DNA of 64,000 bases. Origin: Berghia stephanieae (Eukaryota; Mollusca; Gastropoda; Nudibranchia; Aeolidiidae). How positions within the stretch are numbered: position 1 is the first letter of the stretch; each line of letters starts with the position of its first letter. The stretch spans positions 131,997,171 to 132,061,170 of the forward strand of contig CM067442.1 in the NCBI GenBank assembly GCA_034508935.3, written 5' to 3'. The notes under the pieces are model-generated. The model was given only the letters and a program-made list of their open reading frames with translations, did no database searches and was not told the origin of the DNA. This document shows, one piece after another, positions 46,694 through 59,000 of this stretch. A program made the translations under genes and the position numbers.

Positions 46694-47560
46694 TATGAAT
46701 GGCATATTGATGGTCGGTAGATCAAACCTCTGAAGTCCCGATTTTCATTATCGGTGGATCAAAACTCTGAAGTCTACATACAAGCTTTATTTTATTCAAT
46801 TTTAGGCAGATCAGCCTCTGATGGCCAACCATTGATATAAGTTGTATGATGTATCCCTATCTTCATAAGACGTACGGTGAGGGCTAGATGAAAACATATG
46901 GACTTGTTCCTGGACAAGGTCACTAAGCAGCATGAAAGAGAAAAATTAATTTTATAAGAGGAGATGAGCTAACAGGAGTGGATCTTGGGAAAAACACAAG
47001 GGACAGATTTAGACCTTGACCTTTCCCGCCTCACAGAGATGGCATACCTGCCAACAACTAATCAACAGCTTTCTTTTAAATTGGAGTTTTTAGTTCATTT
47101 GAACAAAGTAGTTTTTTAAAACTTCCAGACATAAACATCAAATAACAGTGATAACTTGAACTCCTTATTTAAAACAATGTGGAAAAATAATCTCGTCATA
47201 AGAATACAATTTATGTTTTTGTTATAATAATAATAACAATAATTATAACGATAATAATAATAAACATTTATACATAGTATAGCTGTGTTATTTGTAATCC
47301 CCAAGAAGGAGGCTCTGGGCACATTACAATTCAGAAACAATCCTAAACATCGAACATCACTAAAAGAAAATATTAAAATTTTGAAACTTAAAACATGTGA
47401 CACAAGCATGTTAATGGGACGATTTGCATGAGAAGCATTCTTATTTTGTTTTGGTGATGTGGGGAAGATTTTATGTCACTGAATATTGTGATAGGTTTAT
47501 GTCGTGTTTTTGTTATTGTATGACTCGTGTCTCGATTGAGCTGTTGTGAGTAATCTTCAT
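46694..47560. other. Intergenic, nothing firm
   Basis: A GGCTCTGGGCACATTACAA stretch near 47311 could be part of an old repeat. No gene signal. Confidence 0.35.
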
Positions 47561-47561
47561 G

Positions 47562-47880
47562 CATGGGTGCAAGCAAACGGACCTCAAAAAGCCTGCAAGT
47601 CTACTTATGACCAGACATATAATCTGAAAAAGCCTGTAAGATTCACAGACTTCACCTCATCATTTGAAGTCTTGTTCTCAGCATCTAGTCTTCATAATAG
47701 TAGTCCACAATTGTTTTATGTTTAATTCAAAGGTTGTAATGCAGTAATTTGTTAAGTTTCTTGTCACAAGTTGCACCAAAAAAAAAAAAAAAAATCTATC
47801 AAATCCAAATCGCAAAAAGCCGGAGACGTTTTATTCGGTAATCCAATAGGCCGGCTGTAGCCGGCACTCTTGCACCCATG
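47562..47880 (+). mobile_element. MITE with 6-bp target duplication, 319 bp
   Basis: The ends are CATGGGTGCAAG and CTTGCACCCATG, a perfect 12-bp inverted repeat. TTCATG flanks both sides (47556-47561 and 47881-47886). Inside, AAAAAGCC motifs recur and a run of about 17 A lies near 47778. The superfamily is not assigned. Confidence 0.72.
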
Positions 47881-47886
47881 TTCATG

Positions 47887-48265
47887 TTATGTTTGTTCAC
47901 TGTCTCCCGCATAAACGTGACGTCATCGTGTCTATCTTATAAAAGCTCAAGACACCCTTCATTCTTTTCTCTTCGACTTAAATCATTACTCATTACTATT
48001 CGTATTTCGCTGATCATCAGGATCCGATCCGCCATCTATTGGTATGTTTTAGAATAAGATTTTTACCGGGATGATTCCCAATGTGCTTTTAGAGCATTTT
48101 TTAACCGCCCGTTTATGCCCTTTACATATATGGAGAATGCCCACTTCGGTGGAGACTTTTTCTGAACTTTTTCCTTTATTTTACATATTGTGAACTAGAT
48201 TGAGAAATCAGTTCACGAAAGAGTGAATATAATGGGAATTGGAATTCTGTTTTGTTTTTTAAAAA
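47887..48265. other. Nothing recognised
   Basis: Mixed intergenic sequence with no coding pattern. Confidence 0.4.
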
Positions 48266-48266
48266 T

Positions 48267-48762
48267 CATTTTACGGCCCTTGCGACACATTTAGGTCATT
48301 ATCAGCGCCACGAAAAAGAAAAAAAATTGGATAGTCAAAAAATTCTAGATTTACAATTAAAAACATTCGAAAAGCAAGACAAAAGGAATGGTACAAATAG
48401 GGAACATGAAGATTCCAAGAGCACACCATCAATGTACTTAGTTTGAGATCACTTAAAAGTCTCAACCAGACACAAGCACAGGATCCGACTATGAGGAAAA
48501 CAGTCAAATGCTTACATTATTATACATTCGAAACAACAAATTTAACAATATGGAACAGAGAGATGATTTACAACCAAAAAAAACAAAACAAGATCTCCCA
48601 AAACTATAACTATACATTTGACTGTTTTCCTCCCTGCCAAGGGAAAGGACATAACCAAGTAATCTCATTCAAAGAAAAAGACAGAAGACAATTTGGAAAA
48701 CAGATATATGAGGATATAGAAGACACGGCAAGTGCCTCCCTGCCCACTATGGGAGGTCACAA
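48267..48762 (-). mobile_element. Family E repeat, copy 6
   Basis: Near complete in reverse complement, from the GTAAAA end at 48267 to CCCACTATGGGAGGT at 48745-48759. Confidence 0.75.
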
Positions 48763-49740
48763 ACGTGTTAATAGGACGGTGTGCATGAGAAGCATTCTTA
48801 TTTTGTTTTGGTCACTTCAATGGAAATTGGAATGGAATGCATTGGAGCTTTAATATCAAACAAATTGTCATCATAAACAAAAAACAGTTGGATTTATTTT
48901 TATGAAATAATATTTTTGCATAGAAATAGCGGACGGTTTCATAGTAAAACATAAACAGTAGCTGAAAGAATTTAAACACATGACTAGAATGGAATTGAAA
49001 TGAAGAAAATAAAAAACCTAAATAAACAATATTTAGATCTTTGGGGGGGGGGGGGGGAGGTGAATGAATGACTCAAATTATTTCAATAACTCATGGATTG
49101 TTTTGTGATTGCTTGTTTGGCGTGTCGATACAATATAAACAGATGCCCAAATCAAACAATTTGAATGCTTACCTCATTATGATGTACAAGCTAGCACTCT
49201 TTTTTTTTTTCCTATGTTCATAATTTTTACTACATAATTTAGCTTAATCAATCTATTAAGAAGAAGAGGAAAAAGCAGGTATTATTATATTTACATAAAG
49301 ATTGTCCATTGAGAGGATATTAACTTCATTTCTATATAATTTACTCGATCAATTTAAAGTCCCAATTTTTTGGTAAAGTAATCATCAAGTTATGCAAGAC
49401 ATCAATCTCTATTTGGGTTCTGCATTGTTTTCAATCTCAAATATTTCAATGAAGTATTTGTTTAAAGCTGGACACTTATAACAGCTGATGAGATTTGTCT
49501 GGCAATGTTTCTTACACACTTTATCAGATCTCTGAATTTTCATTCTACTTTACACAAAACAAGTTACCACGGTATGCCTCCTGTATCCGAAAATAATATT
49601 TAAGTGTTAATTCATCAAACTGGCATCTTTAATTTGGCAACATTCAAGTGACTTGTGTGTCTTATTGGTGACTTTAATGTGGATCTCATAGCTTAACACT
49701 GGATTTTGCAATTAACAGCTTATTATATCAGTACAAAAGA
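48763..49740. other. Nothing recognised apart from a G tract
   Basis: A G run of about 15 lies near 49043-49057. The rest is AT-rich. Confidence 0.4.
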
Positions 49741-49744
49741 TAAG

Positions 49745-49925
49745 TCAAAGATCTGAGCAAGCGTATGAAAAGGTGCCAGACAAAGCAAGAAAAAAAAGTA
49801 TAAGAAAATAAAAACCCATCCCCCCAAAAATCAGTATTTCCCGGTCGAGGATGTTTTTTTTTCTCTTGTATTTTTCTTTCTTGCTTTGTCTGGCATCACT
49901 TCATACACACTTGTTCAGATCTTTA
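49745..49925. mobile_element. Hairpin of two tRNA-like SINE tails
   Basis: AAGATCTGAGCAAGCGTATG and GGTGCCAGACAAAGCAAGAA face TTCTTGCTTTGTCTGGCATC and ACACTTGTTCAGATCTTTAT. Each arm is about 70 bp and is also found singly at 12100-12175. Confidence 0.75.
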
Positions 49926-50026
49926 TCTTCAATATATGCCTGCTCCCTAATTTCTTAATTTGATATTTGCAAAAAGACAATTTACTTATCCTATGCCTTT
50001 CGTTGCTCACTGTAAATAAATGCAGA

Positions 50027-53000
50027 TCACCTACAGCTGACCAGCACACTGGATCCCACTCGTCCCTCCGGCATGTGTGTATGGAAAAACTGCTCACAAA
50101 GGCGATACCCACCCTGGGCCAACCACGACACGATTTCCCGATGCAATGAGCTGTACATGACCACATGTGTCGGTAACTCGCGCTTGGCGTTTGTGTATTC
50201 TTTGAGTAGCCACGAGCCTGGATTGGAATAAAACTCGTCGGCTTCCTCTGTGTAGTTCCTAATCCCTTTAAGGTTTGGCTCACAAGTTAGAAATCTCATA
50301 TTTATGTGTTGGTGAAGGTAGCTGTGGATGAGTCCAAAAAAAAAATTTGCATGAATACAAACTTAATTTACAATGTTAAGTTAATCAGTCATCTGACAAA
50401 CTCTGTATCGAAATTCTTGAGAGTGATGTGAATGTGTCTAGTTTGTAAAAGAGCTTATTGTCATATGTTGTTGTATTCCCCCTCCACCTCCTCTTCGATT
50501 TCCTTCCTCCTCCTCCTCCTCCTACTCTCGTTCTTCTTCCTTTTCCTCCTCATCCTCCTTCTTCTTGATCTGCACCTTCTTCTCAACAGATTGATTCAGT
50601 TAAATCATGTATTACAGATTAGGAGAATATGTAGTCTTGTGGTAAGACACCAGCTCTCGGATTGGAAGGTTCTGGGTTTGAGCCTCGCTCGGTGCATAGT
50701 TGAGTCCTTGTTGGAAAAGACTCTTTACTCACAATCTCTCACAGTACTCAGGTGTAAAATGAGTAACTGACCATTAACAGCGTTGTTTCTGATGGAAAAA
50801 TTGAAATATCGCCTAACAGGCATCATGTCCTGCTCTATATGTTACATGTTGATGTTGGTCAGGGACCCTTTGTAAAGTGCTTCGAGCACAATTAGTGGAT
50901 ATTGCGCTATATAAAAGCTCATGTTTAAAAAAAATAAAAAATTTTTAATTGTCTTCACGGTAGATCTGTGATACAATCTTACACTTATTCTAAATGGCTC
51001 TATTGTGAAAAAGATTACCTATAGTATGGCGTAGAATGGCACGGCATCAGAAACAAAACATCAGTTTTACTATTTCTCTCTGCTGCGTCACTGAGATATT
51101 TGGTCACCATGATGGTGCCTCTTTGGTGAATGAGGCAGAAGTACATGGCAGGGATGGCATTGGTTACAACCAATAGAATAATGAACAGTTTTGCTTTGGA
51201 TAGGTTCTCTTTGTGTACCTTTGTAATATGAGCCTGTAGAATATAACAATAAAAGATTATAATGTTTTACAGTGCTTGCAACACAACAATTAAGGTCATA
51301 TCAGCGCCAATAAAAAGGAGGAAAATGGGAAAGTAAAAAGTTCTAGAGTTACAATTAAAGCACCCAAGAAAAGGGAAGACAAATATGGGAATTGGTTCAA
51401 ATAGGAAACAGATGTAGATTCCAAGAGCACACGCTTTCAAAGTACTTAATTTGAGATCATGTGTTAAAAATAAATAAAAATAACAGTACAGAACAGAGAG
51501 ATGATTTACAAGGAAAACAAATATCATCTCCCACAACGATAACCATACATTCAACTGTTCCCCCCCCCCCCCCCCCCTGTCATGTTCTTTATTTTACATG
51601 ATTAACAAATTTGAACACGATGTAGTTCGATTTCCCAATGATACTTTATTCTTTGACTTTTACATAGGCTGTCTATTTTTGGAAACCGGGAACGGATCTT
51701 AGTTTCGCTTTCGTACGGGACAATAACAATAACATCTTCCATACACTAATTTGGTATATCTAATTATTATCGTGAATGCTTACATTTTTCAGGTATAGGA
51801 ATTATATGACATCCCTCTTCTTTAAGATAAAGATTTACATTTACTATAACTCAAAGTAGGCTTTAATCTAAGCTGCTCTTAACAACAACATACAGTTATA
51901 ACTGTGCACACATACTGATCCATATTTTCATTCTCGATAATGAAAAAAAAAAAATATAATTATTTGACTTAGTATGGCTAACAATATTAATGACTTATCT
52001 CTATTCTATTTAATTATTCTCGACAGTAAATTAGGTATATAATCCATATATTGTTCTGGTTGGTAGTCCGGTAATCAAAAATGTTTCTGGTAACTGGTAG
52101 GTAATCCATTCGAAAAGGTTTGTGTTTGTTGTCTAACTAACCACAATCTATGAAATATGTACAGCTACTGCACATATGCATAGCTCTAGCAGCTTTAACT
52201 AGTGTCTAATGGACCTAGTGTGTTTTTTTTGCAAATTGGGTGTGGACGTCGATTTTATTTCATTTTCCTTAACAATGGGCATGCCTATGATGTGTATTTT
52301 GAAGGTTTTATAACAGTACGTCCACTTCTAGTAGTGTATGGATGTGGTTTAATGGGGTGTTCCTGTGGAGACACGTTGTCTCCACGAACAGGCGTGCGTT
52401 CGTGCACTGGCTGTTCTCGCGAAGGTGAGCATGGGGGCTCGACCATCGCATTTGGAGGTTTCTCATGTAGTTTGTCTTGTGGGTCGTTGAGAGGCATATT
52501 GTTACCGTTCGTTTTTGGCTTGTTGAAGAATGGAACATCTCTAAGCTGGTTTCTGTTTCGACGAATATTTTGCCCAGTGTTTGATTGGACAATGTATGAT
52601 CTGGGGTGTTTATGTTTGTGTACTATCTTCCCCGGTATCCATCTCTTTGTGGATTGGTCTTGGTAAACAATCGGTTGTTCGTTGTCGAGAGCTGTTAATG
52701 GGCGTGCAGCTCTATTGTAGTAGTGAGCTTGTTGTTGTTGCCTTTGTTCCAGTGCTTTGGTTGTGGAATTGAAGTTGTTTGGTTTTGTTGGTCGTCGTGG
52801 AAGACCATCACTCAGGGTTCGATTGAGTAGAGTTTGTGCGGGCGATGGGGTGTTATTATCGATAGGGGTATTGCGTAGTGCAATCATTGACAGATATGGG
52901 TCTGAGTTTGATTCCATAGCTTTCAGTAAAGTTCTTTTTACAATCTTTACTTGACTCTCGATGAACCCATTACTTTGTGGGTAGTGTGGGGAGCTTGTTT

Positions 53001-56000
53001 CGTGTCGGATGTTGTAGCTGTTGATTAGGTCTTTGTATGCGTTGCCGATGAAGTGAGGGCCATTGTCTGATCGGATGACGGCTGGTATTCCATGTTCGCT
53101 AATTATCTGCTTTGTGAGAGTTGCCACCTTTTGGCTCGTGCTTTGGCCTCTGGGTATTTTCCTAACAAAGGGAAATTTGGAGAAGTAGTCAGACACCAGT
53201 AAGTATTCTTCCCCTTTCAGGTAGAATAAGTCTGTTCCTATGGTGTGCCATGGCCCTGGGGGTATTTCAATCTGTACCAGGGGTTCTTTTTGTTGGGCTG
53301 GTTGGAGGGATTGGCAGGTGTTGCATGCCTTGGTGATCTCTTCGATATCTCGGTTGGTGTTTCTCCAGTAGACTGAGTCCCGGGCGCGCAGTTTTGTCTT
53401 CTCAATTCCGAGATGTGGTTCATGCAGTTTCTGGAGTATCTCTTTTTTCATGGATGTGGGTATGATTACTCTGCGATTTTTCATGAGGATCCCCTCTTCC
53501 AGACCGATCTCGTCGCGGTAATTCCAGTAAGGTTTCGTGAGAACGGAGGTCTCATGTATTTTCTCAGGCCATCCCGTGAAGACGATCTCCTTGAGCGCAT
53601 TCAGCTCATGGTCCTTGGCTGTCTCCTCCCGGATTCTCTGCAAGATGTTTTTGCTGAATTGAGGCATTACTTCGTGGATTTTTACATCCATGTCTTTAAT
53701 TTGATCATTTTTCTCTGGTGACAGCCTGGATAAAGCATCTACAATTTGCATGTCTTTCCCGGGGATGTAGATGAGGTTAAGATCGTATGGCTGTATCCTT
53801 AACAGCATGCGTTGTAGTCTAGGGGGTGCTGCTTTCAGGTGCTTTAATTGGATCGTTGTGAGTGGCTTATGGTCAGTTTCAACAGTAAATTGTTGTCCAT
53901 ATACGTACGTGTGAAACCGTTCACACCTGTAGACAACTGCGAGTAGCTCTCTCTCTATGTTCGCGTACCTTGTCTCTTCGTCTGTTAATGCTTTGCTGGC
54001 GAAGGCGACTGGCTGGCCATCTTGTAGGAGTGTGGCACCCAGTCCCTTCAGTGAGCTGTCGACCTGTAATGTTATCGGCTTTTTACTGTCGAAATATGCC
54101 AGTGTTGTGTGACTTGAGATTGCTTCTTTGATTTTCCTGAAAGCGTCATCGTGGCTGGCATTCCAATCAAAATTGCGCCCCTTTTTTATAAGATCCCTGA
54201 GGGGTGCGGTGAGGTCACTAGCTCCTTTGATGAAGGTACTCATGTATGTTGTGAGTCCAAGGAATGATTGCAGCTCCTGAGTGTTTGTCGGAGGTGCCAT
54301 GTTTTGCAGTGCTGACACCTTGTCTGGATCTGGTTTTACCCCGTCTTCGGTGCATATTATTCCGTAGAATTTAATCTCTTTCTGTTTGATTTTGCATTTT
54401 TCGGGGTTCAATTTGAGACCGGTTTCTTGGCATTTGTTTATCATTCCCTTCAGGTTGTCATCATGTTCTGTTTCTGTCTTCCCGCAAACAACGATGTCAT
54501 CTGAAATTCCGACGACTCCGGGGCAGCCTTCGAACGTCTGGTCGATTTTCATTTGGAAGATATCCTGACTCATCTTTAAACCGAAAGGACATCGTAAGAA
54601 ACGATATCTGCCGAAATGAGTGTTAAAGGTGGTGAGGTAGCTGGATTCTTCTTCGAGTTCAATATTCCAATATCCGCATTTTGCGTCGAGAATCGAGAAA
54701 TATTTTGCCCCGGACAGTTTCGGTAGGATCTCTTCGAGTGTTGGGGTGACATAATGTTCTCTTCTTATCGCTTTATTGAGGTCCTTTGGGTCCAGGCATA
54801 ATCTCAACCTGCCGTTGCTTTTCTCCCGGTATACAAGACTGTTGACCCATTTTGTTGGTTCACCTTCACGTACTTTGGTAATTATTTCATTTTCGCACAT
54901 TTCATCCAATTCCTTCTTTATTTTGTCTTTTAGCGTGATGGGTACTTTTCTTTGAGCATGTATCACCGGAGGGACATTTGGATCGACGTGTATCTTAAGT
55001 TCTGGATCAGATTTTCTTTGGAGTCAGTTTTATTTTCCTGTATCTGGCAGTTTAGAGTAACAAGATTCAATTTCTCTGCTGATGGTAACCCCATTATTGC
55101 TGCTCCTTCATCTTCTGTGACATAGAATGTTGCTGAATGCTTTATTTTGTTGTACTGACATTCAATTTGGCATGTTCCAAACTGTCTGATCTTATGGCCA
55201 CCATAGCCAGTCAATATTTTGTGAGATGGAGTGAGTGAGGTTGGTTTCCCATCTTTGTCGATGTCGTCGGGGAACATTTGTTTGAAAAGTCTCAAGGGCA
55301 GTGCATTTCCTTGAGCGCCTGTGTCTACCTTGACTTTGAGTGTAGTTTTTGTTGTCTTGTATTGTGGCAAGTCGATTTGTATATATGCGAATGCTTCATC
55401 CCTCTTCTTTTTAGTTGAGTCTATTGTCTGGAATTCGATGTAATCGAACATTACTTCTTCACCAGAATCGGACTGCTCACGAACTTCGTGTACGGATTTT
55501 GATTTTGTTTGGTTGTATTTTAGCTTCCTGCAGACTTTGGCAAAATGGTTCGGTTTTTTGCAGTAGTTGCATGTTTTGTTTCGAGCAGGGCATTTCGTCG
55601 GATGGTGAGCCGTGCCACCACAGTTGAGGCAGTGAGAGAAGTTTGGTTTGGTTTGGTGAGTGGGTGCTTTGGTACCTTTTCGGTGTCCAACAGGACGGTA
55701 TCCTGAGTCTTTTCTGAAGGTATTTATATCAACATGATTGACTTGCGGCGCGTTTTGAATGCTAGATAACTGATGACCTGTTGCCTCAATTGATCATGCT
55801 ATGTCTAACGCTTTGTCCAGTTGAATGTCCTCATCTTGGAGTAACCGTTCACGTATTTTGTCGTTTTTCGTCCCGAATATGATTCTATCTCGGATGAGCG
55901 AGTTTTTTATTTCGCCATAATCACATTCCTTTGCGATCAGTCGTAATTCGGTGACAAACTGGTCTATTGTCTCATTCTCTTTTTGGAGGCGGGAGTTGAA

Positions 56001-59000
56001 ACGATATCTGGCCATGATTGTGTTCTTTTTAGGTTGGCAGTATTCACTGAATTTGTCAAACAGCGTCTGTACTGGAGTGTCTGTTGCCAATGACCAGGTA
56101 TTATAAATATCACGTCCTGCTTGTCCAATGTAAAGTAGAAAGTAGCTCGATTTTTGCTCATCTTTCTTTTCGGCTAACGGACCCGTTAGAAGGAATTTCA
56201 TATGTTGGCTCCAAGATCGCCAGTTTTCTGCGATATTGCCGCTTTCAAAATCCATGGATGGCGGTTTAAGTGCATCCATTGTGCTTCGAATGATTGAACT
56301 TGATTTTCTGACCTGACTGTTACGATAACCTTGAGTTTCTGTACTGACTGAGACTTGATTTTCTGTTCAGATCGAGATTCGATTTTCAGCGATTTTCCTA
56401 CGCAATATCAATAAATAACAGTGTAAATGTACTTATAAACTTGCCTGACACCATGTCATGTTCTTTATTTTACATAATTAACAAATTTGAACACGATGTA
56501 GTTCGATTTCCCAATGATACTTTATTCTTTGACTTTTACATAGGCTGTCTATTTTTGGAAACCGGGAACGGATCTTAGTTTCGCTTTCGTACGGGACAAT
56601 AACAATAACATCTTCCATACACTAATTTGGTATATCTAATTATTATCGTGAATGCTTACATTTTTCAGGTATAGGAATTATATGACACCCCCCCCCCCCA
56701 GCCAAGGACTCCGGCCAGGGGCAGGACAAACTAAGTAATCTCAATTCAAGACAAAGACAGAGAGCAATTGGAAAACAGCTATAGGGGGATAGAAGACACA
56801 GCAAGTACCTATGGGAGGTCGGGAACCCCATCCAGAAATATATCTAACCTGGTGTGTTGGATCTCCAGCTTCATCTGTGCTACTAAATGCCTTGCTTTTG
56901 TCATCTGATTTATTGTCTCCATCCCCGATATTCTGTCCTTGACCTCTGTCTTCAAATGGTCAGGGTGATCCCCATCGTTGATGCTTTTCCTTCCTTGCTC
57001 TTTGTTTCCTTCATTGGGTGCTTTACAAAGCTGCTGAAAGTATTCTCCACAATAGTGCATTGCTAAGGGGATGACTGTTGACATGAAGCGGAACTCTTTG
57101 TGTGGTAATAAACTGGTGGAAAAAGACAACAACAACAAAAAATTATAAAAAACAGATAAATATGTATTATGCGGCTATGTGGTCTTGTGATATGACTATG
57201 ACACTTGCCTTCGGACTGCAGAGTTTCTAGTTGAAGGGTGTGTTGTGACGTGCACGAGTGCGGTACGGAATTTGCTGATTGGATCGATCATCATAACATA
57301 GTAGTATGAGTAGAAGCTGCTGCCTTCGAACTGGAATGTCCAGGGTTCGAGTCCTGCTCTGAGCAACGCATAGTTGAAAAGGCTCTTTACTCACATTCTC
57401 TCTACACACTGCTAACAGCTTCATCTCTGTGGGGAAAAATATTTGTAATATTGCCTAAAAAGATGTAATGACTCGTCCTACATGTTAAGTAACACTGTTG
57501 ACTAAGGACTCCTCGTAAAGTGCTTTAAGCACATTTAGTGGATATGCCAAACAGACATGTCAAAAGCTACTGATGATCATTACAAATAGCGTATCTGATA
57601 GCTCAATTGGTTGAGGCCTTGCAAGTTGAGTCAAAAAGTGATTAGTTCCCATTCAACCTATCAGTGATCTTTTGCTTAGCCCAGTTGATTAAATCTGACA
57701 CCAAGTATTTTGTGATAGGCCAACGTCCTATCCATAAGGTAGCAATCAATGATTGCTGTTAATTTACCCTGAAAACTAGGATGAACTCCTGCTCTATGGG
57801 GCCTTAAGGTTCTGAAGCACTATATTAATATTGATGGAAGTGTTGAACTTAAAAAATAATGAACTCTATGGAATACAAAACGTATGATATTGACCAATAA
57901 GACAAGGTGGCAAGAGTGGATAAGACAACAGACTGTCATCTGGATGTCCTGGGTTCAAATTCTGCTTTTAGAGACTCTTTCAATCCTTAAATAAAAAAAG
58001 ATAACCCAAATTGTTCGTGTTGTGTTGTTGCATTGCGGTTGACGCATGGGTTGTTTCAACATTTTCTTAACACAGGTGGTAAAGACAAATTTCCACATCT
58101 GATCCTTAAGCGCCATTAAGCCCATGGAGCTGGAGTTTATCTCAGTTTCTATAACATGAAACAGGCAACAGCAATAGCTTGCTACCCTTTGGATAGGATG
58201 CTAGTCTATCACAAAGTACTTTCCACCAGATCTAACAAAGACCCAGCTACCCAACCCTGCTGGATGAACAGGGGGGGGGGGGGGGGGCATAAAAATAGCT
58301 CGACTACAACCGAAATCGATCTTGGTCCCTTTGCTTATGAAGGGAGTGCTTTGCTAACTGAGCCATTGGGACCCCTTGCCACATAGATAACTAAAATTGG
58401 ACAAAACATTACGAACTGGAAATCTTTTACCTGTGTATTCCGACAATCCACACAATTATCCACAGCAAGACTTTATTCTGTGATTTATAAGCTCCCACGA
58501 CAAAGGCCAGGAGATGAGACCCCAGTACGACGGGCAACCCTTGAGAGAGATACCAGTGCCAGGGGTGGACACCGTAAATGTTGGCATTCCCATCCAGAAC
58601 GTTGAACCGTAAAAAGTTGAGCTGTACAAAAGTCCATTTATCGTACCAGATTCGATCTGTGAGAGCTGAACACCCCAATGAAACCAGCCTGTCAATACGG
58701 GAACAGGAGAAAACATTAAATAAAGAGATGATTACATACTTACTTACTTATCCAAACCAGTGACCATCTGAGCTCTAGCCCTTCAGTCTTGTGCCATGAC
58801 GTAGAAGTTAGAAGACTTTTGTAGTCGTTCCAGATGACTATACAATGTGTAAAGAGATACTAAAGACTTACTGTTTACGGACAAAACACAATTTTTGTTA
58901 TAGGATAAAAATCTTCAAATTTTCATCAATTTAGAAAATGACCCATTCCCTCCCCTCATTATATTTATATCATGCAATAACACATACTCGCAAGCTCATT

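Larger units (their letters stand above)
51578..56687 (-). mobile_element. Ty3/Gypsy LTR retrotransposon, 5.1 kb, young
   Basis: A fossil-type entry: two 234-bp LTRs with a single mismatch enclose gag and pol regions in the Ty3/Gypsy order protease, reverse transcriptase, RNase H, integrase. No envelope gene is seen. It looks nearly whole, with about two interruptions of its coding frame. The LTR identity implies recent insertion. The site is a C run inside an older family E repeat, in intron 8 of PIGB and in the same direction as that gene. C runs flank both ends, so a target duplication of C residues is likely but cannot be measured. Confidence 0.92.

Noticed and set aside
52202-52954. Plus-strand frames of up to 154 codons within the Gypsy element
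   Set aside because: They lie opposite the integrase region and have no recognisable motifs.
56643-56831. A short secreted protein on the minus strand
   Set aside because: It is the family E repeat running into LTR sequence.
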